In this document: piece by piece, positions 18,245 to 27,903 of the stretch
Position numbering within the stretch: the first letter of the stretch is position 1
Layout of the letters: each line of letters opens with the position of its first letter
NCBI RefSeq assembly: GCF_030020805.1
Contig: NZ_CP125098.1
Location: 3,495,501 to 3,559,500, forward strand
From: Paenibacillus sp. RC67
GTDB taxonomy: Bacteria > Bacillota > Bacilli > Paenibacillales > NBRC-103111
Direction of reading: 5' to 3'
DNA length: 64,000 nt
Position numbers and translations under genes: made by a program
The notes under the pieces: model-generated
The model's database searches: none
What the model saw: only the letters and a program-made list of their open reading frames with translations
Told to the model about the DNA's origin: nothing

Positions 18245-19186
18245 ATGTTGTATTTCTTCAGACGGTTAGCTGCAGCGATTCCCGTTATTATAGGAATTTC
18301 TTTTATTGCCTTTGCCTTGAGTGTGGCTTCGCCCGGTGATCCTGCGGTCGAGGCCCTTAGCTTGAACGGAGTCAAGGACCCGACGGAGCAAGAGGTTGCC
18401 GCCAAACGGGAAGAGCTAGGGTTGAATGATCCATTGGCAGTCCAATATATGCATTGGTTGTGGAAAGCCAGCCACGGCGATCTAGGAACCTCCTACATGA
18501 CAAAGGAATCTGTTAGCGGAGAATTGCTGCGCCGGCTGCCTGTGACGTTAAGTGTTTCGGGATTGGCTTTAATCATTGCTGTGGGAACAGGAATCCCCTT
18601 AGGGATGCTCATGGCACTGAAAAAAAACACGCCGTTTGATCATGCCGCACGAATATTAGCGTTATCCTTGGTCTCGATTCCCGGCTTTTGGCTGGCCATT
18701 GTACTGATTACAGTATTCTCTGAAAAGCTCCATTGGCTGCCGACAAGCGGCTATGGAACGTTAAAGCATCTCATAATGCCGGCCATGGTGCTGGCAGCAG
18801 GAACGAGTGCGGTTCTTATGCGCTTAACAAGAGCGGCTCTGCTTGAAGTGTGGAACCAGGCCTATATGGTTACGGCTAAAGCTAAGGGCTTGCGTGATAT
18901 TTACATATTAGTCATACACGCCTTACGCAATGCTATGATCCCTCTCATTACCGTAATAGGTTCCTATTTTGGTGCAATTTTGGGAGGATCCGTTATTGTG
19001 GAAGTTATTTTTGCTATACCGGGTATTGGAAGATTTGCTATGGACGGTATTTTTCGCAGAGATTACCCCGTAATCCAGGGATACGTCGTATTTACGGGAT
19101 TCGTCTATGTGGCCTTTAATTTGTTGGTCGATCTGTCTTATCTTGTGATACATCCGCAGATGAGATTGGGAGGGAAGCTTCAATGA
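18245..19186 (+). CDS. ABC transporter permease, DppB/NikB type
   Basis: This is a 313-residue protein with six hydrophobic segments. The start ATG 18245 follows the stop of the binding protein by one base and gives the canonical first helix MLYFFRRLAAAIPVIIGISF ahead of the SPGDP loop. A longer reading from 18164 overlaps the upstream gene and is unlikely. The ATPase-docking loop includes AKAKGLRD near residue 216. It overlaps the next permease by 4 bases (ATGA). Confidence 0.9.
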   Translation: MLYFFRRLAAAIPVIIGISFIAFALSVASPGDPAVEALSLNGVKDPTEQEVAAKREELGLNDPLAVQYMHWLWKASHGDLGTSYMTKESVSGELLRRLPVTLSVSGLALIIAVGTGIPLGMLMALKKNTPFDHAARILALSLVSIPGFWLAIVLITVFSEKLHWLPTSGYGTLKHLIMPAMVLAAGTSAVLMRLTRAALLEVWNQAYMVTAKAKGLRDIYILVIHALRNAMIPLITVIGSYFGAILGGSVIVEVIFAIPGIGRFAMDGIFRRDYPVIQGYVVFTGFVYVAFNLLVDLSYLVIHPQMRLGGKLQ

Positions 19187-20049
19187 AGCTAAAGTTTACC
19201 TCTAAGATACCTCCCAGCAGTGTGATGATGTTAAAGGGGGTTACAGGCTTAGCCTTCCTTGTACTTATTATTGTATTACTGGGCAGCTTCCTTGCGCCCT
19301 GGATTGCACCTTATGATCCCAATCAGATCAACATGTCAGAACGGTTAGCTCCTCTTTCATCCAACCATATCTTGGGTACCGATACGTTAGGAAGAGATGT
19401 GTTCAGCCGCCTTATTTATGGCGGAAGGGTTTCCATTGTCCTTGCTGTAGCGGTTACTTTCGTTACTATGCTGATGGGGCTAATCGTCGGTACTCTAGGG
19501 GGATATTGGGGAGGCTGGGTGGATGATATCATCCAAGGCATCGTCAGCATTTTTCAAGGCTTGCCGGGACTAGCCTTCATGCTTGCTATTGCCGGGACAC
19601 TCGGCCCAGGTACGAAAAGCTTGTTTATTGCCCTTATCGTAACTTCCTGGCCTGATTTTTCTCGTGTTGTCCGTGGGGAAGTGATGAAGATTCGGGAGGA
19701 GTCTTATGTTGAGGGCATCCGAGCCTTAGGAGCAGGGGATACCTATATTATCGTTCGTCACATCGTTCCTAACATGATAGGGCCATTACTCGTTTTATTT
19801 ACAATACGTATAGGCCGGGTAATCTTATCTATTGCATCGCTCAGCTTTCTAGGTCTGGGTCTACAGCCGCCTGCAGCAGATTGGGGAGTTATGGTGAATG
19901 ATGCAAGACCTTATTTCCGAAGCTATGCTCATCTCATGCTAGCACCCGGGCTTTGTATCGCAGTCGTCTCTTTATGCATCAATTGGATTGGAGACAACCT
20001 TAGAGATAAGCTGGACACGAAATCCGCTCAGGAAAAATCGTTACTTTAA
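19183..20049 (+). CDS. ABC transporter permease, DppC/NikC type
   Basis: This 288-residue partner permease has the N-terminal helix and loop typical of DppC/NikC proteins (APYDPN, then LGTDTLGRDVFSRLIYGGRVS near residue 65). The docking loop EESYVEGIRALGAGD lies near residue 171. It starts at the ATGA overlap with the previous gene, so translation is coupled. With the preceding permease it forms the pore of the B12-regulated importer. Confidence 0.9.
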   Translation: MKLKFTSKIPPSSVMMLKGVTGLAFLVLIIVLLGSFLAPWIAPYDPNQINMSERLAPLSSNHILGTDTLGRDVFSRLIYGGRVSIVLAVAVTFVTMLMGLIVGTLGGYWGGWVDDIIQGIVSIFQGLPGLAFMLAIAGTLGPGTKSLFIALIVTSWPDFSRVVRGEVMKIREESYVEGIRALGAGDTYIIVRHIVPNMIGPLLVLFTIRIGRVILSIASLSFLGLGLQPPAADWGVMVNDARPYFRSYAHLMLAPGLCIAVVSLCINWIGDNLRDKLDTKSAQEKSLL

Positions 20050-20072
20050 AATGAATAGGGAGTGGATAGGCT

Positions 20073-21107
20073 ATGGTGCCGCTTCTTCAAATTCAAAATG
20101 TGCAAGCTTCCTTTCATACTAAAGAAGGGATTGTTCATGCGGTGAACGGTGTTTCCCTTGATCTGCATCAGGGAAAAATTTTTGGCTTGATCGGTGAAAC
20201 CGGCAGCGGCAAATCCGTTCTTGGCCTGACTATTCCCGGTCTTCTGCCAGATACCGCTCAGGTAACGGGCTCTATAATGTTTAAAGGAGTAGATCTATTA
20301 CAGCTGGATCAAAAAAGCCTACGTAAATGGAGAGGCAGCGAGATTGCTCTTATCCCGCAAAATCCGGCAACATCCTTGAACCCCGTGCTGACTATCGGCT
20401 ATCAGCTTAAAGAAGCCATAGCAAGACACCGAACCGATAAAAGACGAAAACAGCTTAAAGAGCAGGCCGTAGAGCTTTTAACTAACTTGAATATGCCAGA
20501 ACCTGAGCAAAAGTTGAGAAGTTATCCTTTTCAACTTAGCGGAGGGATGAAGCAGCGAGTTCTTGCCGCCATTGGAATGTGCGGCAATCCATCCCTGGTC
20601 ATAGCGGACGAACCGACCAAGGGTTTAGACGCAATGGTAAGGTACCAAGCCGTGGAAATGATGCGCAGCGTTGCTCGTCACACAGGAGCGGGAATGCTGG
20701 TTATTACTCATGATCTGCATGTAGCGGAATCTTTATGTGACACGATAGGCGTGATGTATGCCGGTCAGATCGTAGAGCAAGGTAGCACCACTGAGCTTTT
20801 TCAGAAGCCGAAGCATCCGTACACCCAAGGACTGCTTGGTTCCATTCCTGGCCGGGGGATGGTACCTATCCCAGGTGCAGCTAGCAGCTTATCGGAACAG
20901 AGCACAGGCTGCTCGTTCTATTCTAGATGCAAGCACAGACAGATCGAATGCAGCTTGACTAAGCCTGAACTGTACTCGCTAACCGGTACAACGAATCAAG
21001 GCGACAGTGATGACTTAGAAGCAGCTGAGGGAAGCAAAGCGAGGTGTTTTCTATATGATCCGAGTCGCCAACCTGAACAAAACCTTTTACAACGGCTGGC
21101 TGAATAA
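20073..21107 (+). CDS. ABC transporter ATP-binding protein, DppD/NikD type
   Basis: This 344-residue ATPase has Walker A GETGSGKS near residue 41, signature LSGGMKQRV near residue 157 and Walker B LVIADEPTKGLD near residue 177. The C-terminal oligopeptide/dipeptide importer domain contains a cysteine cluster (CSFYSRCKHRQIEC) that in some family members binds an iron-sulfur cluster. It lies 23 bases after the permeases, and its end overlaps the second ATPase by 53 bases. Confidence 0.92.
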   Translation: MVPLLQIQNVQASFHTKEGIVHAVNGVSLDLHQGKIFGLIGETGSGKSVLGLTIPGLLPDTAQVTGSIMFKGVDLLQLDQKSLRKWRGSEIALIPQNPATSLNPVLTIGYQLKEAIARHRTDKRRKQLKEQAVELLTNLNMPEPEQKLRSYPFQLSGGMKQRVLAAIGMCGNPSLVIADEPTKGLDAMVRYQAVEMMRSVARHTGAGMLVITHDLHVAESLCDTIGVMYAGQIVEQGSTTELFQKPKHPYTQGLLGSIPGRGMVPIPGAASSLSEQSTGCSFYSRCKHRQIECSLTKPELYSLTGTTNQGDSDDLEAAEGSKARCFLYDPSRQPEQNLLQRLAE

Positions 21108-21834
21108 GCGTAGTTTCCGAGCGGTTCAGAACATATCATTTGATATTGCCCAAGGAGAGACATTGGGATTAATAGGAGAGAGCGGCTGTGGGAAATCCAC
21201 ACTGTCTCGATTAATTCTTAAGCTTATTCCGGCGGATCCAGGGGGAACCATTGTTTTTAATGGGGTCGATATATCAGACTACAGCATGAAGCAAATGAGA
21301 CCACTTCGCAAGGAAATGCAGATCTTATTTCAGCATCCCGATTCTGCGTTAAATCCACGCCAAACCATTCTCAATAGTCTGCTTGAACCGATTACTTTGC
21401 ACCAACTGATGAATAGAGAAGAAGGAACAGCTAAAGTCTTGGATCTGCTGGAGCTGGTGGGACTTTCTCGTGATCTTCTGTATAGATTTCCTCATCAGGT
21501 CAGCGGTGGACAGGTTCAACGGGTGGTTATTGCCAGAGCCTTAACATTGGAGCCCAAGCTCCTGGTTCTGGATGAGCCAACATCTATGCTCGATGTTTCT
21601 GTTCAGGCACAAGTCGTTGAATTGTTGCAGAACATTCAGAAGCAATTCCAAATGGCATACTTGTTTATCTCTCATGATTTGGATCTTGTACGTCACACAT
21701 GCAGCCGGATGGCTGTTATGCACCAGGGGAGTATCGTGGAGCTTGGAAATAGCGAATCCATTATGGAACAACCGGAGCACCCGTATACTCAACAGTTAAC
21801 GAAGGCATTTATGGCCTATACATCTGCTAAATGA
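21055..21834 (+). CDS. ABC transporter ATP-binding protein, DppF/NikE type
   Basis: This 259-residue second ATPase has Walker A GESGCGKST near residue 42, signature VSGGQVQRV near residue 151 and Walker B LLVLDEPTSMLD near residue 170. The start at 21055 lies inside the end of the previous gene in another frame, with GAGGTG just upstream. It lacks the long C-terminal extension, as usual for NikE/CntF-type partners. It completes a full binding protein, two-permease, two-ATPase importer. Confidence 0.92.
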   Translation: MIRVANLNKTFYNGWLNKRSFRAVQNISFDIAQGETLGLIGESGCGKSTLSRLILKLIPADPGGTIVFNGVDISDYSMKQMRPLRKEMQILFQHPDSALNPRQTILNSLLEPITLHQLMNREEGTAKVLDLLELVGLSRDLLYRFPHQVSGGQVQRVVIARALTLEPKLLVLDEPTSMLDVSVQAQVVELLQNIQKQFQMAYLFISHDLDLVRHTCSRMAVMHQGSIVELGNSESIMEQPEHPYTQQLTKAFMAYTSAK

Positions 21835-21862
21835 GCATCATACTTTGAAAGGAGAAAAGGTA

Positions 21863-22559
21863 ATGAATCGTGAAAATAACCCATCCTCGAAGTTACCGTC
21901 TGAATTCTGGATTCAGGCTTGGGAACAAGCGGCTTCAGGAGACCTCCGAGTGGGGAGTGACAGCGAGGAAGAAAAAATACTGGGTGGAAAACGCCCCTGC
22001 TTATGATGATCGAAATCCTTTAGCTCCGTATACGCAGCCGTTAATGAACCAAATTTATGTGCATCTGAAACCGGATGATCGTCTGCTCGAAATTGGGCCG
22101 GGAACAGGAGGCTTCACACAATTGCTTGCTCCTCATGCAGCAGAGATCACTCTCATTGAACCCTCGGCTGCCATGTATAAAGAGCTATGTGGCAATTGGG
22201 CAAATGCAGGCACACCACTTCCTACAGCGATTATAACCAAATGGGAAGAAGCCCCCAAGCTGGAGGCTGACATTGTATTTGGTGCCAATGCGTTTTATCG
22301 TATCAGAGACATGAAATCAAGCTTGATGAAGATGCATGAAACTGCTCGCCGTCACGTATTTCTTGTTCAGTCCATCGGGAGACCTTTCGCGGGACCACTT
22401 CGTGTTACAGAGAACGAATTATCAGTGGAGAAGGAACGTGCCGATGTGCTATCCGACATTTTGCATGAGTTGAATATTCCTCATCAATACGAAAGATTTC
22501 CAACTCAACGTAAAAATGGAATGATTCATGATGTAGCGCTGATCCATTGGACGGTGTAG
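21863..22559 (+). pseudogene. Class I SAM-dependent methyltransferase, frameshifted at an A6 run
   Basis: The start ATG 21863, behind AAAGGAGAAAAGG, encodes MNRENNPSSKLPSEFWIQAWEQA in one frame, which then stops after about 47 codons. The rest (KYWVENAPAYDDRN, then LLEIGPGTGGFT, a SAM-binding motif I) continues to 22559 in the +1 frame. Removing one A from the run at 21972-21977 joins them as EEEKYWVENAPAYDD, so the gene has one extra A or is read by slippage. A GTG at 21870 opens the second frame but lacks a ribosome site. It is last in the AdoCbl-controlled transport operon; a role in modifying a metal ligand or cofactor is possible but unproven. Confidence 0.75.
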
Positions 22560-22569
22560 TGGTATTTGA

Positions 22570-22632
22570 AAAATCGGCCAGCAACTTGTGTTGTTTGAAA
22601 AACTACACAAGTTGGCTGGCTGATTTTTTTTA
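22570..22632 (+). terminator. Strong terminator ending the B12-regulated operon
   Basis: AATCGGCCAGCAACTTGTGT and ACACAAGTTGGCTGGCTGATT pair almost perfectly around a short loop, followed by eight T. Confidence 0.9.
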
Positions 22633-22733
22633 CTAGATGCAGGACAGGTGGTTAGCATAAGCACTCTTCGAGAAGTAATTTAGACATTTAAATTCAAAAT
22701 TGCTGGGTTTGTCATTAGTCGGTAATCATTTAA

Positions 22734-23684
22734 TCAAGACAAGCTCCTATTGACGGCAGCCTGCAAATAACGGTGCAGCAGTGAGAAGTCCAACTCGTTG
22801 CTGCGCACGGCCTTACGGAATTTCGCTGGTGTGATGTTCATCAAGTCAGCGAACACTTTACTGAAATAATGCACTGTTTCGAAGCCCACTTCGGTCGATA
22901 TGTCCTCGATATTGATGTCGGTATAGACGAGAAGATAGGCGGCACGCTTAATGCGTTCATTGCGAATCCAGGAAGGAAACGTCAGCCCAAGCTGTTCAGA
23001 TAGCAGACGGGAGAGCTGTCTTTCCGACAAATGGATCTCCTGGGCTAACTCCTTGAGCGTCAATTTATGTGCTAGATTGCTCATGATGTAGTCCTTTGCT
23101 TCTTTTAACGCCCCAGAGTATAGGGGTTCTGTCCCATGCTCCGCCGTAACGGAACCACCGTATCGTGAAAACATCGAAAGAGATGTCAGCAGCAATGAAT
23201 GAGCAAGCTTCTCTGTAGCGAGAGGATAATCGATCGTCTCCCCCGAACAATAAGTAATAAGCGCCTTCCAAGCAAGCACAGCGGCAGATTGTTCTGCATC
23301 GGCAATAAAGAGATGATGAAACCGATTCAGTCGGTCGAACATATGTACGACATCGGGATCAGAAGCTTCTTGAATCACGTCAAAGGCGACGAATAACAGG
23401 AGCATGCCGGACTCGCTCTCGATATGGTGGGAGCTGTTAGGTTTAGAGCAGTAAAGCGTACCTTGGCGGAGGGGATACGTGATACCGTTATAAATATAGT
23501 TTCCTGCACCGTCGGCTACATAACATATTTCAAAAAATGAATGGGCATGTGGTATATTGCCGAGATGCCTCGGCTTGGCTCCCCAATAATGTATGTAGAA
23601 GGAAGCCGGAGGTCCTTGAAGACTTGTTACATGCTCATTTAGATATAAGCTGCTTTTTTGGCATGCTGCTATGCTTGGGACCAC
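22734..23684 (-). CDS. AraC family transcriptional regulator (probable glucarate operon regulator)
   Basis: This 316-residue protein has an N-terminal cupin-like effector domain (HAHSFFEICYVADGAGNYIYNG near residue 46) and a C-terminal pair of helix-turn-helix motifs (LTLKELAQEIHLSERQLSRLL, then INIEDISTEVGFETVHYFSKVF). The start is GTG 23684 with AAAGGAG 8 bases upstream. It is divergent from the kdgD-aldehyde dehydrogenase-gudD operon, so it most likely activates that operon in response to glucarate or galactarate. Confidence 0.85.
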   Translation of the reverse strand: MVPSIAACQKSSLYLNEHVTSLQGPPASFYIHYWGAKPRHLGNIPHAHSFFEICYVADGAGNYIYNGITYPLRQGTLYCSKPNSSHHIESESGMLLLFVAFDVIQEASDPDVVHMFDRLNRFHHLFIADAEQSAAVLAWKALITYCSGETIDYPLATEKLAHSLLLTSLSMFSRYGGSVTAEHGTEPLYSGALKEAKDYIMSNLAHKLTLKELAQEIHLSERQLSRLLSEQLGLTFPSWIRNERIKRAAYLLVYTDINIEDISTEVGFETVHYFSKVFADLMNITPAKFRKAVRSNELDFSLLHRYLQAAVNRSLS

Positions 23685-23918
23685 AAGTTTCTCTCCTTTG
23701 AATCTGATTGAAGGAACCCCTTAGTATAACTCTTTTGAGTAAGAGGACCTACCTGCTGTGTAGGGAATTGTTTTTGTAGACTTTTCTCTTAACGGCAACA
23801 TTATAGCATGAAAAGTGCAAAAATAAGGCGTGATTTTGGAAAGACAGCCTGAAATGTTGCCCCTATACTTATGATGAAGAGTCAGAAGTCAGTAAGTGGA
23901 GTGGCGGATTCTTCACAA

Positions 23919-23931
23919 AACGCTTAGCGTT
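23919..23931 (+). promoter_or_regulatory. Palindrome in the regulator/kdgD divergent intergenic region
   Basis: AACGC TTA GCGTT is a perfect dyad about 90 bases before kdgD. The 339-base gap 23685-24023 holds no gene; it should contain both divergent promoters. A second short repeat GGCAT..ATGCC lies at 23937-23949. Confidence 0.35.
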
Positions 23932-24023
23932 GGTAGGGCATTTTATGCCATATTTATAGAAGACGCTTACACTGCGATGCTGATGGAGACTATTATCATT
24001 TGGTAAGAAGGGCGGATAAGAGG

Positions 24024-24980
24024 ATGACAACAATAAACGGTACAAGAACTGCGCCTACTGGCATACTGGGATTTCCGGTAGCGCCGATGGATCAACAGGG
24101 TAGGCTGGAAGTGAAAGCGTTTGAACGCAATGTGGAGTTTCTCCTTCAAGAGGGACTGTCAGCTATATTTGTTGCTTGTGGCTCCGGAGAATTTCATGCG
24201 CTATCTCATCAAGATTACCGAGTAATGGTTGAAACAGCACTGTCGGTTGTTCAAGGGAAGATTCCGGTCTATACCGGAGTAGGCGGAAACATCACTCATG
24301 CGCTAGAGCTTGCCAAGCTTTCAGAGGAGCTAGGGGCGGACGGTTATTTGATTCTTCCTCCCTATTTGATTGAACCAGAGCAGGAAGGACTGTACCAGTA
24401 TCTGAATGCAATTATTGGAAGTGCAGATTTGAATGCGATTGTATATCAACGTGATAACTGCGTACTTACGCTAAATACGTTGGAGCGACTGTTGGAGCAT
24501 CCTCAACTGGTTGGATTAAAAGATGGCTTAGGTAATATGGATCTGAATATCGAGCTGACACAAACCATTGGCAGTCGACTCACTTGGCTTAACGGAATGC
24601 CAATGGCCGAGGTAACGATGCCAGCCTATGTGAACTTGGGTTTCCAAGGATACTCATCAGCCATATCAAATTATATTCCACACATTTCGCGTTTGTTTTA
24701 CGATGCACTATTAAGCGGCGATCAGGAGCTGCTGAATGAGCTGTATCAACATGTTATTTTGCCAATCAATGCGATTCGCCGACAACGAAAAGGCTATGCG
24801 GTAGCCTTGATCAAAGCAGGTATGCAAATTGTCGGTCACCCGGTAGGGACCGATGTGCGTCCGCCGATTATATCTGTAGAAGAAGAGCATTACCGTAAAC
24901 TTGAGCGCATTATTAAGGAAGCATTCGAACGATTCCCTAAGACGGGCTCTTCACAAAAGGAGGCGAACACTCCAGCATGA
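24024..24980 (+). CDS. kdgD: 5-dehydro-4-deoxyglucarate dehydratase
   Basis: This 318-residue protein of the dihydrodipicolinate synthase family has a TIM barrel with GFPVAPMD near residue 15, the Schiff-base lysine in GLKDGLG (Lys166) and a catalytic tyrosine in IVYQRDN. It dehydrates and decarboxylates 5-keto-4-deoxyglucarate to 2-oxoglutarate semialdehyde. The neighbouring dehydrogenase and glucarate dehydratase complete the pathway, which supports this over a DapA role. ATG 24024 is preferred over TTG 24000 because AAGGGCGG lies 8 bases before it. Confidence 0.9.
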   Translation: MTTINGTRTAPTGILGFPVAPMDQQGRLEVKAFERNVEFLLQEGLSAIFVACGSGEFHALSHQDYRVMVETALSVVQGKIPVYTGVGGNITHALELAKLSEELGADGYLILPPYLIEPEQEGLYQYLNAIIGSADLNAIVYQRDNCVLTLNTLERLLEHPQLVGLKDGLGNMDLNIELTQTIGSRLTWLNGMPMAEVTMPAYVNLGFQGYSSAISNYIPHISRLFYDALLSGDQELLNELYQHVILPINAIRRQRKGYAVALIKAGMQIVGHPVGTDVRPPIISVEEEHYRKLERIIKEAFERFPKTGSSQKEANTPA

Positions 24981-26446
24981 CGGTTAAAAATGACAGTTTA
25001 AAGACGTACATGAATTATATCAATGGGAAATGGATTCCTTCACGGACCGGTGAAATAGAAGCCAGTATCAATCCAGCGAACAGAAATGAAGTGGTAGGCT
25101 ATATACAAGATTCGGTACTTCCAGATTTAGATGAGGCTGTGAAGGCGGCTGCTGACGCTCAAGTTAAATGGAAGAGATTAGCTGGAAGCGTAAGAGGCGA
25201 CTTTCTATACAAGGCCGCAGCCGTACTAGAGAAAAGGCTGGAAGAGGTCGCTACCGCGATGACGAAGGAGATGGGCAAAACGTTCGCGGAAGCGAAGGGG
25301 GAGACGGCTCGCGGTGTTGCTATTCTGCGCTATTATGCGGGTGAAGGGATGCGTTCTGGAGGAGATGTTATCCCCTCCACAGACAGTGAGGCGTTGATGT
25401 TCACGACTCGTGTGCCACTTGGCGTCGTAGGCATCATCACGCCGTGGAATTTCCCTGTGGCGATTCCATTATGGAAAATGGCACCCGCTATCGTGTACGG
25501 TAATACGGTGGTTATTAAGCCTGCATCAGAGACAGGCGTGACCTGCGCCAAGCTGATGGAATGCTTCGAAGAGGCAGGGCTGCCTCCCGGCGTCGTCAAC
25601 ATGGTAACCGGCTCGGGCAGCGTTATAGGCAAGGGGATCGCTGAGCATCCGGGTATTCAGGCTCTTTCTTTCACTGGCTCCAATGCGGTCGGCAAATCGA
25701 TCGGCCTGGCAGCATTTGCACGCGGTGCCAAATATCAGCTGGAGATGGGCGGGAAAAACCCCGTCGTCATAGCGGCGGACGCCGATCTGAACTTGGCGGT
25801 GGAAGCGACAATCAGCGGTGGACTGCGCTCTACAGGACAAAAGTGTACGGCAACGAGTCGTGTCATTGTTCATAAGGACATATATGAACCATTCAAGCAG
25901 CTCCTCTTGGACCGAATCGCGCAGATTAAGGTTGGCGACGGTATGCAGGAGGACGTATGGATGGGGCCTTGTGCCAGTGAACGGCAGCAAAATACGGTAC
26001 TTGCGTATATCAGCAAAGGAATCGAAGAAGGAGCTCGTCTTCTGTGTGGAGGAAACCATCCTCAGAGGAGCGATTATCCAGATGGTTATTTTGTTGAGCC
26101 GACGGTATTCGAGAATGTGACTGCGGACATGGCCATTGCTCGGGAGGAAATATTCGGGCCGGTACTGGCGCTAATAAAGGCTGAATCGATAGAACAAGCT
26201 CTGCAGCTGGCTAATGACACGGAATTTGGGTTAAGCGCATCCATCTTCACGACCAATATTGGGGCTATGCTCAAGTTTATTCAAGAAATGGATGCAGGCC
26301 TTGTGCGCATTAATTCAGAAAGCGCAGGAGTGGAGCTTCAAGCTCCGTTCGGAGGCATGAAGCAGTCGAGCTCCCATTCCCGCGAGCAAGGCCGCGCGGC
26401 GATAGAGTTTTTCACATCCATCAAAACCGTGTTCGTCAAATCATGA
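24977..26446 (+). CDS. 2-oxoglutarate semialdehyde dehydrogenase (aldehyde dehydrogenase family)
   Basis: This 489-residue NAD(P)-dependent aldehyde dehydrogenase has the family order: [12 protein letters not shown] near residue 155, the catalytic base in LEMGGKNP and the catalytic cysteine Cys290 in [10 protein letters not shown] late EIFGPVLAL block is present. It oxidises 2-oxoglutarate semialdehyde from KdgD to 2-oxoglutarate, the last pathway step before the TCA cycle. The start overlaps kdgD by 4 bases. Substrate assignment rests on context. Confidence 0.9.
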   Translation: MTVKNDSLKTYMNYINGKWIPSRTGEIEASINPANRNEVVGYIQDSVLPDLDEAVKAAADAQVKWKRLAGSVRGDFLYKAAAVLEKRLEEVATAMTKEMGKTFAEAKGETARGVAILRYYAGEGMRSGGDVIPSTDSEALMFTTRVPLGVVGIITPWNFPVAIPLWKMAPAIVYGNTVVIKPASETGVTCAKLMECFEEAGLPPGVVNMVTGSGSVIGKGIAEHPGIQALSFTGSNAVGKSIGLAAFARGAKYQLEMGGKNPVVIAADADLNLAVEATISGGLRSTGQKCTATSRVIVHKDIYEPFKQLLLDRIAQIKVGDGMQEDVWMGPCASERQQNTVLAYISKGIEEGARLLCGGNHPQRSDYPDGYFVEPTVFENVTADMAIAREEIFGPVLALIKAESIEQALQLANDTEFGLSASIFTTNIGAMLKFIQEMDAGLVRINSESAGVELQAPFGGMKQSSSHSREQGRAAIEFFTSIKTVFVKS

Positions 26447-26462
26447 CGAGGAGGCCAAGGTT

Positions 26463-27818
26463 ATGAAGCTTGAATCATCAAACTCGAATTCTAATTCATC
26501 ACCGACTATTACCGAAATGCTCGTTATTCCAGTAGCTGGTCGGGACAGCATGCTGCTTAATTTGAGCGGGGCTCACAGCCCATTTTTTACTCGCAATGTG
26601 GTGATTCTCAAAGATAGTGCAGGCCATACGGGCGTGGGTGAGGTGCCTGGTGGTGAGAGAATTCGCCAGACGTTGGAGGAGGCTAAACCGCTTGTAGTCG
26701 GGCACTCCATCGGGGGCTACAACAATATCTTGAGGCAAGTCAGGCAGCAGTTTGCCGATCGGGATATCGGCGGTAGAGGGCTGCAAACCTTTGATCTGCG
26801 AATTACCATTCATGCAGTAACAGCACTGGAGGCAGCTCTGCTCGATCTGCTCGGCCAGTTCCTCGGCGTTCCGGTTGCCGCATTACTTGGGGACGGACAG
26901 CAGCGAGAGGAAGTGGAGATGCTCGGCTATTTGTTCTACATCGGGGATCGCCATAAGACGGATCTGGCCTATGATAGTGATCCTGATGCTAAGGACGATT
27001 GGTTCCGGCTGCGCCATGAAGAAGCGATGGACGCAGAGGCTGTGGTCCGACTGGCTGAGGCGGCACATGCACGCTACGGCTTCAATGACTTTAAGCTGAA
27101 GGGCGGCGTGCTACCCGGTGAGGAAGAGATGGAGGCCGTTGAGCTTCTGGCAAGACGGTTCCCGCAGGCGCGGATTACACTCGACCCGAACGGCGCGTGG
27201 TCGCTCGATGAAGCGATTCGTCTATGCCGTGGCAAACGGGACATCCTCGCTTACGCAGAGGATCCATGTGGAGCGGAGAAAGGATATAGCGGTCGTGAAG
27301 TGCTCTCCGAATTCCGTCGAGCGACCGGACTGCCGACAGCAACGAATATGATCGCCTGCGACTGGCGCGAGATGGGGCATGCTGTGCAGCTTCGCTCTGT
27401 CGATATTCCACTCGCTGATCCGCATTTCTGGACGATGCAGGGTTCAGTACGTGTTGCGCAAATGTGCAGCGAATGGGGCCTCACCTGGGGCTCGCACTCG
27501 AACAATCATTTCGATATCTCCCTTGCCATGTTCACGCATGTGGCCGCAGCTGCACCGGGAGAAATTACGGCGATTGATACACATTGGATTTGGCAGGACG
27601 GCCAGCAATTGACGAAGGAGCCGTTTCGAATCATTGGCGGGAAGGTCCAAGTGCCCAATAAACCGGGGCTCGGAATAGAGACGGATATGGAGCAAATTGA
27701 ACAGGCCCATAAGCTGTATAACCAGATGAGTCTTGGAGCACGAGACGATGCCTTGGCGATGCAATATTTGATCCCAGGCTGGACGTTCGATCCGAAGCGT
27801 CCCTGCCTAGTACGCTAA
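26463..27818 (+). CDS. gudD: Glucarate dehydratase
   Basis: This is a 451-residue enolase-superfamily enzyme. The capping domain is followed by the barrel with FKLKGG (catalytic Lys, about residue 207), LDPNGAW (metal Asp), AEDPCG (metal Glu), ATNMIACDW (metal Asn) and [13 protein letters not shown] (catalytic His), the exact GudD pattern. It converts D-glucarate (or L-idarate) to 5-keto-4-deoxyglucarate, the KdgD substrate. It is last in the operon, 16 bases after the dehydrogenase, with AGGAGG just upstream. No dedicated glucarate transporter is present here. Confidence 0.94.
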   Translation: MKLESSNSNSNSSPTITEMLVIPVAGRDSMLLNLSGAHSPFFTRNVVILKDSAGHTGVGEVPGGERIRQTLEEAKPLVVGHSIGGYNNILRQVRQQFADRDIGGRGLQTFDLRITIHAVTALEAALLDLLGQFLGVPVAALLGDGQQREEVEMLGYLFYIGDRHKTDLAYDSDPDAKDDWFRLRHEEAMDAEAVVRLAEAAHARYGFNDFKLKGGVLPGEEEMEAVELLARRFPQARITLDPNGAWSLDEAIRLCRGKRDILAYAEDPCGAEKGYSGREVLSEFRRATGLPTATNMIACDWREMGHAVQLRSVDIPLADPHFWTMQGSVRVAQMCSEWGLTWGSHSNNHFDISLAMFTHVAAAAPGEITAIDTHWIWQDGQQLTKEPFRIIGGKVQVPNKPGLGIETDMEQIEQAHKLYNQMSLGARDDALAMQYLIPGWTFDPKRPCLVR

Positions 27819-27857
27819 GCTGTTCGGGGTGGTGGGGTAAAACCCTCCACAGCACGA

Positions 27858-27892
27858 TTAAAAAAAGACTGCCATTGAGCAGTCTTTTTTTT
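27858..27892. terminator. Bidirectional terminator between gudD and the SLH gene
   Basis: AAAAAAGACTGC and GCAGTCTTTTTT form a symmetric hairpin with A and T tracts on both sides, serving both convergent genes. Confidence 0.88.
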
Positions 27893-27903
27893 GTGAGCTA
27901 TGA

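Noticed and set aside
27175..27764. Several minus-strand open frames within gudD
   Set aside because: They are shadows of a GC-rich, high-confidence gene; no ribosome sites or family motifs.
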